NCBI GenBank assembly: GCA_035642125.1
Contig: DASQSZ010000495.1
Span: 1-23,215, forward strand
Reading direction: 5' to 3'
Length of the DNA stretch: 23,215 bases
DNA from: CALAED01 sp937891035
Lineage (GTDB): Bacteria; Actinomycetota; Actinomycetes; Streptosporangiales; Streptosporangiaceae
The position numbers and the translations under genes are program-made. Below the pieces are notes generated by a model. That model did no database searches, was not told the DNA's origin, and worked only from the letters and a program-made list of their open reading frames with translations. The number at the start of each line of letters is the position of its first letter. Position 1 is the first letter of the stretch. Below are positions 6,752 through 13,863 of the stretch, in pieces.

Positions 6752-7534
6752 TCAAGACCAGGTGAAGACGGGCGGCCGCTTGTCGAGAAAGGCCCGTACG
6801 CCTTCGGCGTAGTCGTCGGTGTCGAAGGAGGAATTGCGCAGGTCCGTCGTCTCGTCGTCGTCTTCCGTCTGGCCCGCGACGATCCGGCCGATGATCTCCT
6901 TGGCGGCCCGCACGCTGTATTGCGCGCGCGTGGTGAGCAGCGCCGCGAACTCGTACGTGTGCCGCTCCAGGTCGTCGCCGGGAATGATCTCGTCGATCAG
7001 TCCGACGCGCAGTGCGGTCTCGGCGTCCAGCTGCTTGCCAGACATCAGGATCCATTTCGCGCGGGACGGCCCGACGAGGTCGACGAGCCGCTTCGCGGAC
7101 TCGAGGCCGTAGACGAGCCCGAGCTTGGCGGCCGTGATGGCGAGCCGGGCACGTTCGTCGGCGAAGCGAAGGTCGCAGGCCAGGGCGAGTCCGCACCCGC
7201 CGCCGATGCAGTAGCCGTGGACCATGGCGATGGTCGGCTTGCGCATTCCGGCCAGCGCCTGCTCGGCGGCCGCCACGTGCTCGTTGTACGAGCGGGCGCT
7301 GGCGGCGTTCCCCCGCACCTCCTGGAACTCACTGATGTCGGCGCCCGAGGCGAATGCCTTGCGCCCGGCCCCGCGTACGACCAGCACCTTGATCGCGGAG
7401 TCGGCGCCAATCTGCCCGAGCAGGCGCGGCAGTTCCTCATACATGCCGAGGCGAATCGCATTGTGGCTGTCAGGGCGGTTCAACACCAAGGTGGCCACCG
7501 CCCCAGAACGCTCCACAACCAGGTCGTCAGACAT
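6752..7534 (-). CDS. Enoyl-CoA hydratase/isomerase (crotonase) family protein
   Basis: This 260-residue protein spans the whole crotonase fold. VATLVLNRPDSHNAI is the first strand. FASGADISEF (61-70) and HGYCIGGGCGLALACDLRFA (106-125) form the two halves of the CoA oxyanion hole. GLIDEII lies in the C-terminal region. Neither catalytic Glu of classical hydratase is where expected: the stretch before LGLVYG reads ITAAK instead of 'pEi', and the position equivalent to Glu164 of rat crotonase appears to be Trp161 (AKWILMSG). It may therefore be an isomerase, decarboxylase, thioesterase-like or other crotonase rather than a true hydratase. Its ATG overlaps the end of the CoA-transferase gene by eight bases (ATGTCTGA), implying translational coupling and a shared pathway. 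Confidence 0.9.
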   Translation of the reverse strand: MSDDLVVERSGAVATLVLNRPDSHNAIRLGMYEELPRLLGQIGADSAIKVLVVRGAGRKAFASGADISEFQEVRGNAASARSYNEHVAAAEQALAGMRKPTIAMVHGYCIGGGCGLALACDLRFADERARLAITAAKLGLVYGLESAKRLVDLVGPSRAKWILMSGKQLDAETALRVGLIDEIIPGDDLERHTYEFAALLTTRAQYSVRAAKEIIGRIVAGQTEDDDETTDLRNSSFDTDDYAEGVRAFLDKRPPVFTWS

Positions 7535-8768
7535 CTACGTCGCTCCTATGCAGTTCAGGGTGCTGGTCGTAGGCGACGCCGTCGGCGTACAGCCGCTCGA
7601 TCTCGTCGTCGTCATAGCCGATCTCCCGCAGCACGTCGGTGGTGTGCTGCCCGAGCCACGGGGCGGGCCCGCGGACCTCGTACGGCAGATCGCTGAACTT
7701 CGTCGGCGGGGCTATCGTGCGCATCAGCCCGATGATGGGATGCCTGACCTCGGCGATCATGTCACGGGCGGCCACGTGCGGGTCGTCGAGAGCCTCGTCG
7801 TAGGTGAAGACCGGCCCGCCGGGCACACCGGCCGCCCGCAGCACCTCGATCCAGTCCGCGGTGGGCTTGGTCGTCGTGATGGCCTCGATCTCGCGCTCCA
7901 ACTCGTCGATGGCGGCCATGCGATCGGCGAGGGTGACGAACCGGGGATCGTCCAGCCACTCCGGCCGCTCGAAAACGTCGAGCACCAGGCGCTTCCACAG
8001 CCGGTCGTTGTTGGCGCCGATCGTCACATAGCCGTCCGCCGTGCGGTACGCCTGGTACGGCGTCGACCGGCGATGCCGGGTGCCGGTCTGCGCGGGCACC
8101 TCGCCGTCTCCGAAGTACGCGCCGGACTCCCAGACCGTCCACGCCAGCGCGGCGTCCACCAGCGAGATGTCCATGTACTGGCCCTTGCCGGTGTGGCGAC
8201 GGACCATCTCGGCGGCGAGGATCGAATAGATCGCGGTCGCGCCGGCCGCGAGGTCGGTGACGGCGATGCCCACCTTGGCGGGCCGGCCACCGGGCTGCCC
8301 GGTCATCCGCATGAGGCCGGTCACGCCCTGCGCCATGATGTCGAAGCCGGGCCGGTCGCGGTACGGGCCGGTCTGGCCGAAACCGCTGATGGAGCAGTAG
8401 AGGACGTCAGGTCGTACGTCCCGTACGGCCTCGTAGCCGATCCCGAGGCGGTTCACCACGCCGGGACGGAAGTTCTCGATGACCAGGTCGCAGTCCCGCG
8501 CCATCCGCAGAAAGGCGGCCCGGCCACGGGTGTCCTTGAGGTCCACCGACACGCTGCGCTTGCTGCGGTTGGGCATCGCGAACGGGTAGCTCTCGCCGTT
8601 GACCTTGGGGGCGAGTCGTCGCGAATCGTCCCCGGTGCCGGGCTGTTCCAGCTTGATGACGTCGGCCCCCAACTCGGCGAGAACCATCGTGCAATAGGGC
8701 CCGGACAGGAAGCGGGTGAGATCCAGAACCTTGAACCCTTGGAGCGGAAGCCTGTCATTCGGAAGCAC
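7527..8768 (-). CDS. CaiB/BaiF family (class III) CoA-transferase
   Basis: This protein of about 413 residues is full length for the class III CoA-transferase family, which moves CoA between carboxylic acids. It starts LQGFKVLDLTRFLSGPYCTM, continues LAELGADVIKLEQPGTGDD, SVDLKDTRGR and DLVIENFRPGV, and has YCSISGFGQTGPYRDRPGFD with the nucleophilic Asp at about residue 143 (GFDIMAQG). VTIGANNDRLWKRL marks the second domain. I start it at GTG 8768 because GGGAAGG lies six bases upstream; a TTG at 8774 would sit on top of that site. It is the first gene of the minus-strand operon and probably activates the imported acid as its CoA thioester. Substrate and CoA donor are not deducible. Confidence 0.93.
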   Translation of the reverse strand: MLPNDRLPLQGFKVLDLTRFLSGPYCTMVLAELGADVIKLEQPGTGDDSRRLAPKVNGESYPFAMPNRSKRSVSVDLKDTRGRAAFLRMARDCDLVIENFRPGVVNRLGIGYEAVRDVRPDVLYCSISGFGQTGPYRDRPGFDIMAQGVTGLMRMTGQPGGRPAKVGIAVTDLAAGATAIYSILAAEMVRRHTGKGQYMDISLVDAALAWTVWESGAYFGDGEVPAQTGTRHRRSTPYQAYRTADGYVTIGANNDRLWKRLVLDVFERPEWLDDPRFVTLADRMAAIDELEREIEAITTTKPTADWIEVLRAAGVPGGPVFTYDEALDDPHVAARDMIAEVRHPIIGLMRTIAPPTKFSDLPYEVRGPAPWLGQHTTDVLREIGYDDDEIERLYADGVAYDQHPELHRSDVDV

Positions 8769-8854
8769 TGCCAACCTTCCCGCATTATGGAATGCTGTAC
8801 CGCATTACAGAAAACCTAAATACGATATGGCCGGAACGTCAATGGGAGGTGCTG
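8769..8854. promoter_or_regulatory. Divergent promoter/operator region for the CoA-transferase operon and IclR gene
   Basis: The 86-bp gap holds overlapping repeats. CCGCATTA occurs at 8780-8787 and again at 8800-8807 (20-bp period). GCATT (8782-8786) pairs with AATGC (8791-8795). CTGTA (8795-8799) and TACAG (8806-8810) form a perfect inverted repeat. IclR regulators usually bind partly palindromic sites in such divergent gaps, so this is the probable operator. CATAAT on the minus strand near 8784-8789 could be a -10 element for the operon. Confidence 0.6.
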
Positions 8855-9673
8855 GTGACCACCGATTCGGCTCGTTCCGGCGTGCAGGCGCTCGACCGTG
8901 CCGCCGCGATCCTGCGCTGCTTCGGTCCGGGGACGTCGGAGCTGGGGATCAGTGAAATCGCCCGGGCCACCGGGCTGGCCACGAGCACGACACATCGGCT
9001 GCTCACCGCGTTGCAGCACAACCGGCTGGTGCGGCAGACCGCCCATCGCCGCTATGCGCTTGGCCCGCTGTTCGTTCAGCTGGCCCATACCGCCGCGGCG
9101 CCCACGGCCCTGCGTGACCTGGCGCTGGGACCCATGCGCGAGCTGCGCGACCGTACCGACGAGACCGTGGGGCTGCACGAACTGCTGCCCTCGGGGGAAC
9201 GCGCGGTCGTCGAGCAGGCGGAGAGCCGCCAGCCGCTGCGCCGCAGCTACACCGAGATCGGCGAGCCGATTCCGCTGCCGTACGGCGCGCCAGGCAAGGT
9301 CCTGCTGGCCTTCGTCCCGCACGCCCTGCGCGAGAAGGTCCTGGCGGCCCCGATCGAGCAGGTCACGAAGGGGACGATCACCGATCCGGACGTTCTGCGG
9401 CGGCAGCTCGACCAGATCCGCGAGCGTGGATACGCGATGTCGTTCGCCGAGCGCACGCCCGGGATCCATACCGTGGCCGCCCCGATCTTCGGCCCCGCCG
9501 ACCGCGTCGTCGGTTGCCTGAGCCTCAGCGGCCCCGAAACACGCATGCCCCGACGGCGGATGGACGGGCTCGCCGGGCAGGTGACCCGATCGGCATGGGC
9601 GGTGTCGGAATCGCTCGGCGCCACCCCCGAAAGCGTCGCCCGCTGCCGCGCCGTCGCCGCCGCAGGCTCCTAA
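8855..9673 (+). CDS. IclR-family transcriptional regulator
   Basis: This 272-residue protein has the two-domain IclR architecture. The winged helix lies at about residues 9-70 (ALDRAAAILRCF, then LGISEIARATGLATSTTHRL with the recognition helix, LLTALQHNRLVRQ and RRYALGP). The C-terminal effector domain has TVGLHELLPSGERAVVEQ, LPYGAPGKVLLAF, GYAMSFAERTPGIHTVAAPI and VVGCLSLSGP. I place the start at GTG 8855, five bases after GGGAGG; an upstream ATG at 8792 would put the N-terminus through the operator repeats. It is divergent from the CoA-transferase operon and most likely controls it in response to the transported acid or a CoA intermediate. Confidence 0.93.
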   Translation: MTTDSARSGVQALDRAAAILRCFGPGTSELGISEIARATGLATSTTHRLLTALQHNRLVRQTAHRRYALGPLFVQLAHTAAAPTALRDLALGPMRELRDRTDETVGLHELLPSGERAVVEQAESRQPLRRSYTEIGEPIPLPYGAPGKVLLAFVPHALREKVLAAPIEQVTKGTITDPDVLRRQLDQIRERGYAMSFAERTPGIHTVAAPIFGPADRVVGCLSLSGPETRMPRRRMDGLAGQVTRSAWAVSESLGATPESVARCRAVAAAGS

Positions 9674-9743
9674 GGATTCCTGCGCACGATCACCGCGAAT
9701 CGGTCCGCGGGGTTTGGGGCGCCTGCCGCCGAGCGCCGAAGGT

Positions 9744-12326
9744 TTAGACCTGTGCGCAGTCTGTGACCTTTTCGCCGCGTACGGTGTTGGGCGCGCCGAA
9801 GTCCTCGACCGGGGCGCTGTTGCCCGAGCAGCTCAGCGCCCCGCCGATGAGGTTGCCGACCAGCAACGGCCCGTACGGGCCGGCGAGGCGGCTGTACCGC
9901 TCGTTCGCGGAGACCTGCGTGTTGCCGGACAGGACGACACTCCCGTTGAACCTGTTCCCTGCGACGGTGACGTCCCGGCTGGTCGTCGCGATCGTGACCG
10001 CGCCGTTGAAGGTGGAGCCGAACATCTGTATCGACGTGGCGCCGGCCGAGACGACCGTCCCGTTGACCGTGGTGTCCCGGACGACAAGCGACGCTCCGGC
10101 GCTCACCGTCACCTGGCCGGCCACCTGGGCGTTCGTCAGGCACGTCACGCCTTGGCCGGCGGTGACGCGGGAGTGGCGGCCGGTCAGCGTGGTCGTACAC
10201 GCGGGAGAGGCGCCGGGCAGCACGGTGGCCCGGTAGCTGTCGGCCGGACCGAGGTTTCCGGCCGGGTCGACGGCGCGGTGCTCGACCAGGTGCGTCCCGA
10301 AGCCGGGCACGAACCGGCCGCTCGGGTGGTCGTCCGGCAGGTTCTGCTCGAACGCCGCCTTGGACAGCCCACCGGTGCCGAGATTGCCGTACGTCAGCGC
10401 CTTCACGTCAGTGCCGGAGTGCCGGAACTGGAACGGTGAATCGGGCATCGGCCGCTCCGGGAAGCCGAAGTAGTTGAACCAGCCGTCCCGATCAAGCCGG
10501 AACTGCCCGACCACGAACCGCTCCCGGGGGTGGCCGGTCAGGTCGTCCCGGGGCTCCAGCCACATGTCCCAGCCGTCGAAGTACACCGGGTGCTCCGGGG
10601 CGCCGGGCAGCGTCGTCAACGGTGCGGACAGTCTCCGGTGCGCGGTCGGTGCCGCGTTGTCGACGGTCCATTCGACCCGGTCGAAGACCCCGCCCGGGTC
10701 CGCCGGATCGGTCACGGTCGCGGTGAGCCGGTGGGTGCCCGCCGGCAGGCGAAGGGCGCCGAGGTCGAGGCGGCGAGTGTTGTGCGGATTCGGCAGCGGC
10801 GAGCCGTTGAGCGACCACGCCACGTCCAGGATGCGGTCGCTGGGGTGATTGGTCGTAACGAAGACGACCTCATCACCGGCGACCGGCTGGCTGGTCATCG
10901 TCGAGGCGGTGATCTCGGCGGCGGGCGGTGACGGCGTCACGGTGGAGTCGCCCACCGTCCACTCGCGGGTCTGTACGAACCGGGCCCCGTTGTAACCGGA
11001 GTTCGTGGCGGTGTTGCCGGTCGAGGGATTGCGCACCCAGTCGATCCCGTCCGGTCCGACCGGATCTCGCACCTCGACCCGTACGACCGTACCGGCGGGC
11101 AGGTCGAGCGGATCGAGGTCGAGGCTCCGGCTGCCGTGCGTGTCCAAGACGGTGCCGCCCTCTCCACCGACCCGCCAGGTGACGCGCAGCTCGTGGTGGC
11201 GCGGATGCCCGGTCTCGACCCACAGCACGCTGTCGGAAGCGACCGTGCCCAGGGGGGTGTGCCGCATGCTCATCTGGCCGGCGTTACGCATGCCGGAGAT
11301 CCGGGCGACCATGTGCTCCCGGCCGATCTGGTCCCAGTCGAAGCCGATCCACCGCATGATGGAGTGGTTGCTCGGCCGGCGCTGGCCACAGGGGAACATG
11401 CCGCCGCCCTCGTGCAGCCCGATCGTTCCGCCGGACAGGCTCTCCTCCCCCAGCCACCGCCACCACTTGTGCTGGTCGGCGGCCATCTGCTCGATGTCGG
11501 TGTAAGTGGTGTGGTGGAAGCTGCTCGGCTCGCCGCCGGTGTAGCAGGGGCGGATCACGTCGCGGGCGGAGTACGGGTACTCGTCGGCCATGGTGCCGAG
11601 CGAGTGACCGAGCTCATGCAGGGAGATCAGCGGGCCCTGCGGCGAGCCGCCGGAGGTTGTCGCGTTCATCCCGCCGATCCCGCCGTACGTGAACGTGTTG
11701 AAGACCGCAAGGGTCTGTACGTTCTGCGACGTGCGCGGGATGCCCAGCCTCGGCATGACATGCGAATCGAGAATGCGGTTGTGCGCCTGGACCCCCGTCT
11801 CACAGGGGTTCACACCGGGCGGGTAGTAATCGGCGTAGCTCGCGCAGTCGACCGGCGCTCCACCATAGACGGTGCCGCGGGCGAGCGGGTCGGCGCACCC
11901 GTTCTGGAAGATCAGCCGCAGCGCGGTGTTCTTGCCATCGACGGGTCCCTCGCGCTGCCCCGTATCGCGGATGGTCCCGTCCGGATGGCGAACCCGTCCG
12001 TCGGGGTCGCACCGCACGCCGTAGTCGATCGACGCGATCTCGACCGCGTAGACATTGATGTAATTGCGGTACGTCCGGAACGGCTCGGTGGCCCACATGA
12101 CGGCCAGGTTGCGGTCCACGTCCGCGATGAAGAGGCTCTGCTGGTCGGCTTGGTACCCGTCGCCGAGAATGATCAGGTTGAGCCGCTCCGCCGGCGGACC
12201 GGTCACCTGGATCGCGTGCACCTTCGGCTCGGGAAGGGGGGCCGCCGCGGTCTGAGCCGCGGCCGGGTCGACCAGCACCAGCACGCCGGCCAAGGCGGCC
12301 ACCGCGAGTAACACCATGCGTCGCAT
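9744..12326 (-). CDS. Secreted M64-family zinc metallopeptidase with C-terminal beta-repeat domain
   Basis: This 860-residue protein starts with a signal peptide (VLLAVAALAGVLVLVDPAAAQT). The M64 (IgA peptidase-like) catalytic domain follows. Its entry strand is RLNLIILGDGYQADQ, and the zinc site HELGHSLGTMADEY (residues 237-250) has two His ligands, catalytic Glu238 and the downstream Asp. GGMFPCGQRRPSNHSIMRW belongs to the same domain. After about residue 370 come two or three immunoglobulin-like beta domains. The last ~150 residues are a run of short Val/Thr/Gly/Asn-rich strands bounded by Cys residues (VTVSAGASLVVRDTTVNGTV), suggesting a beta-helix or solenoid for substrate or surface binding. 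GGTGG precedes the ATG. The gene is convergent with the IclR gene and not obviously linked to either neighbour. The natural substrate is unknown. Confidence 0.9.
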   Translation of the reverse strand: MRRMVLLAVAALAGVLVLVDPAAAQTAAAPLPEPKVHAIQVTGPPAERLNLIILGDGYQADQQSLFIADVDRNLAVMWATEPFRTYRNYINVYAVEIASIDYGVRCDPDGRVRHPDGTIRDTGQREGPVDGKNTALRLIFQNGCADPLARGTVYGGAPVDCASYADYYPPGVNPCETGVQAHNRILDSHVMPRLGIPRTSQNVQTLAVFNTFTYGGIGGMNATTSGGSPQGPLISLHELGHSLGTMADEYPYSARDVIRPCYTGGEPSSFHHTTYTDIEQMAADQHKWWRWLGEESLSGGTIGLHEGGGMFPCGQRRPSNHSIMRWIGFDWDQIGREHMVARISGMRNAGQMSMRHTPLGTVASDSVLWVETGHPRHHELRVTWRVGGEGGTVLDTHGSRSLDLDPLDLPAGTVVRVEVRDPVGPDGIDWVRNPSTGNTATNSGYNGARFVQTREWTVGDSTVTPSPPAAEITASTMTSQPVAGDEVVFVTTNHPSDRILDVAWSLNGSPLPNPHNTRRLDLGALRLPAGTHRLTATVTDPADPGGVFDRVEWTVDNAAPTAHRRLSAPLTTLPGAPEHPVYFDGWDMWLEPRDDLTGHPRERFVVGQFRLDRDGWFNYFGFPERPMPDSPFQFRHSGTDVKALTYGNLGTGGLSKAAFEQNLPDDHPSGRFVPGFGTHLVEHRAVDPAGNLGPADSYRATVLPGASPACTTTLTGRHSRVTAGQGVTCLTNAQVAGQVTVSAGASLVVRDTTVNGTVVSAGATSIQMFGSTFNGAVTIATTSRDVTVAGNRFNGSVVLSGNTQVSANERYSRLAGPYGPLLVGNLIGGALSCSGNSAPVEDFGAPNTVRGEKVTDCAQV

Positions 12327-12704
12327 CGAACCACCGCATCCGAGATCAACTCGCGGAGTCGAGCGTCGCGGATGCCCGTCGAAACCGCTCTATTCGGGAT
12401 GTCTCGGACATCGTAGCCAGGCTCCGGGGCGACTTGAAGTGGCCGCCGTCGATCCGCCGCACCCGGGGCATGACCCCGTACCCCGCCCGGGTAGTCGGTG
12501 AGCTCGATCGCGGCGCGCGTCATACGACACAAACAGGTGCGTCCAGCGCGCCTAATCTCGGCTTCGACCGGGCGGCGCGCCAAGCGCGGGAAACGGCGCG
12601 CCGCACCATCGTCGTCACGCCGGGGCCGCACAGCGCGTGCACCGTGGCCGCGGGCCCACGGCGCCGGCGAGTCCGCGGTTCGTCCGTGCCCGGCCCTGGG
12701 GGGG
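12327..12704. other. Intergenic stretch, no gene recognised
   Basis: This stretch of about 380 bases contains the upstream region of the M64 gene and the downstream region of the second cyclase-like gene, both on the minus strand. A minus-strand frame starting MTRAAIELTDYPGGV (near 12523) runs out of frame into the M64 signal peptide. I see no ribosome site or family for it and leave it uncalled. Confidence 0.55.
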
Positions 12705-13430
12705 TCACGGTACGTCGGGTACCGCGCTGAGAGGAGGTTGATGGAACGGCATCTCGGGGAGCGGCCGAGCACCAGACACCGTGATCCAGGCGCTGAACTT
12801 CGACTCTTTGACCCGCGCCTTGATCTCTCGGTACACGGTGTTTCCCGGCTGCGGGCTGTGTCGTGCCACCGCGTTGTACACGGGCTCAGAAAGCGCGAAC
12901 ACGAGGTCGGCGTCGGCCGACACCAGCTCGTCCTTGACCGGCTGGGCCTCGATGAGCCGGGCGGTGTGGTTGATCGCCTCGCCGCACACACCGTGCTCGT
13001 CCCAGTAGATCGGACCGACATGCAGGGCACCGCGAAGCTGGATGCGCGCGGCGGCGCTGGCGCACTTGTTGTGCCGCTGGATCTCCTGCTGCAGCCAGGC
13101 CGGCAGGCCGACGATGGCGTCAACGGCTGTGGTGGGCGGGATCACGGCGAGGACCCCATCGCCGTAGTCCTCGCGGTAGTAGGCGACCTGCGCGATGCCG
13201 ACCTGTTCGAAAGATCTCCGAAGGATCTCGTAGAGCCCGCGGCGGATGAACAGCTGGATGTCGTTGTCGCGGCTGGGATGGGCCGAGGCGGCAATATCGA
13301 AAAAGAGGATGGGGCAGTACGTTCCGGATAGCTGGAGAGCTGCCGCCATCATAGGCACAGCGGTAGGATAAGTCCCGTCCCACCGCGTTATTGGCATGCC
13401 ACCGAATACATGCGCGGCCGGATTTTCCAT
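12705..13430 (-). CDS. Class III nucleotidyl cyclase-like protein
   Basis: This 241-residue protein is a single divergent class III cyclase domain. ILFFDIAASA holds the first metal Asp (D45). YREDYGDGVLAVIPP holds the second (D91) with Glu87 where adenylate cyclases have Lys. DEHGVCGEAINHTARL holds Asn154 and Arg158, the transition-state pair. The adenine-binding Asp position is Gly147. The active-site skeleton is thus complete but specificity is not that of an adenylate cyclase; Glu at this place is a guanylate-cyclase trait. The ATG at 13430 has CAGGAGG eight bases upstream; an in-frame ATG at 13484 lacks one. Fold and motifs match the gene at 1084, so the window holds two paralogues. It is divergent from the HTH/coiled-coil/TM gene at 13864, suggesting a signalling pair. 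Activity is inferred only. Confidence 0.72.
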   Translation of the reverse strand: MENPAAHVFGGMPITRWDGTYPTAVPMMAAALQLSGTYCPILFFDIAASAHPSRDNDIQLFIRRGLYEILRRSFEQVGIAQVAYYREDYGDGVLAVIPPTTAVDAIVGLPAWLQQEIQRHNKCASAAARIQLRGALHVGPIYWDEHGVCGEAINHTARLIEAQPVKDELVSADADLVFALSEPVYNAVARHSPQPGNTVYREIKARVKESKFSAWITVSGARPLPEMPFHQPPLSAVPDVP

Positions 13431-13732
13431 GGGAGTCGACCTCCTGAGACAACCAATCGGAGGTTTGCTTCTGGTGGCTTTCACCCTTTGCCGGGATAGC
13501 CGTATTGGACTTGGGTATGCGGGGGCTAGAACCCCGTACGGGCTCAGGTCATGATCCGTACGATGCTCTGTCCAGCACCATGTTCGGGCACCGGCAGCGA
13601 GGTTAGTAGATCGATCCCCACGTCAGGGTGGTCTAACTCTTACGCATCTAGACGGGTTCATCCGCATATAGCGGCTGGTCGTCGTCACAGTCCCGGAGAC
13701 TCCCATATGAACCCGAGCTCCGCCGTATATTC

Positions 13733-13748
13733 GTCGCATTAATGTGAC
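13733..13748. promoter_or_regulatory. Near-perfect 16-bp palindrome, operator candidate
   Basis: GTCGCATTAATGTGAC is self-complementary at seven of eight positions with no spacer. It lies just downstream of a TATATT (13726-13731) that could be a -10 element, and 116 bases upstream of the ATG at 13864. A dimeric regulator could bind here. The regulator is not identified. Confidence 0.4.
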
Positions 13749-13798
13749 GCCCTCCTCCCTCTCTTATCCGACGATTCCCGGTTATGCTCTTGCCTTAG

Positions 13799-13845
13799 GG
13801 GGAGACCTCCCAATGTCTCCCCTATTACAGGGACCGGGAGGTCTC
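13799..13845 (+). promoter_or_regulatory. Leader with two mutually exclusive hairpins
   Basis: GGGGAGAC (13799-13806) can pair with GTCTCCCC (13815-13822). Alternatively GAGACCTCCC (13802-13811) can pair perfectly with GGGAGGTCTC (13836-13845). The two stems share bases and so exclude each other. The second traps a GGGAGG element next to the likely ribosome site GGGAGGGG (13846-13853) of the ATG at 13864. This arrangement suits an RNA-level switch or attenuator, but no known riboswitch class is recognised. Confidence 0.45.
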
Positions 13846-13863
13846 GGGAGGGGTGCGGGCGAC

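Larger units (their letters stand above)
13431..13863. promoter_or_regulatory. Divergent intergenic region between cyclase-like and HTH/TM genes
   Basis: These 433 bases separate two divergent genes and must hold both promoters. Visible structure: a perfect 10-bp palindrome CCCGTACGGG at 13533-13542, a 16-bp near-palindrome at 13733-13748, and competing hairpins at 13799-13845. The stretch is less GC-rich than the flanking coding DNA, as expected for a control region. No protein-coding frame inside it is convincing. Confidence 0.55.

Noticed and set aside
9674..9743. Possible terminator between the convergent IclR and M64 genes
   Set aside because: Only 5-bp GC stems are found, no better than chance in this composition.
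11136..12311. A 391-residue plus-strand open frame
   Set aside because: It is the shadow of the M64 peptidase gene; there is no ribosome site or recognisable domain.
12203..13123. A 306-residue minus-strand frame spanning the intergenic region before the M64 gene
   Set aside because: It runs out of frame through both the cyclase-like and M64 genes and is Arg/Ser-rich throughout. Its middle part (from 12523) has no family resemblance.
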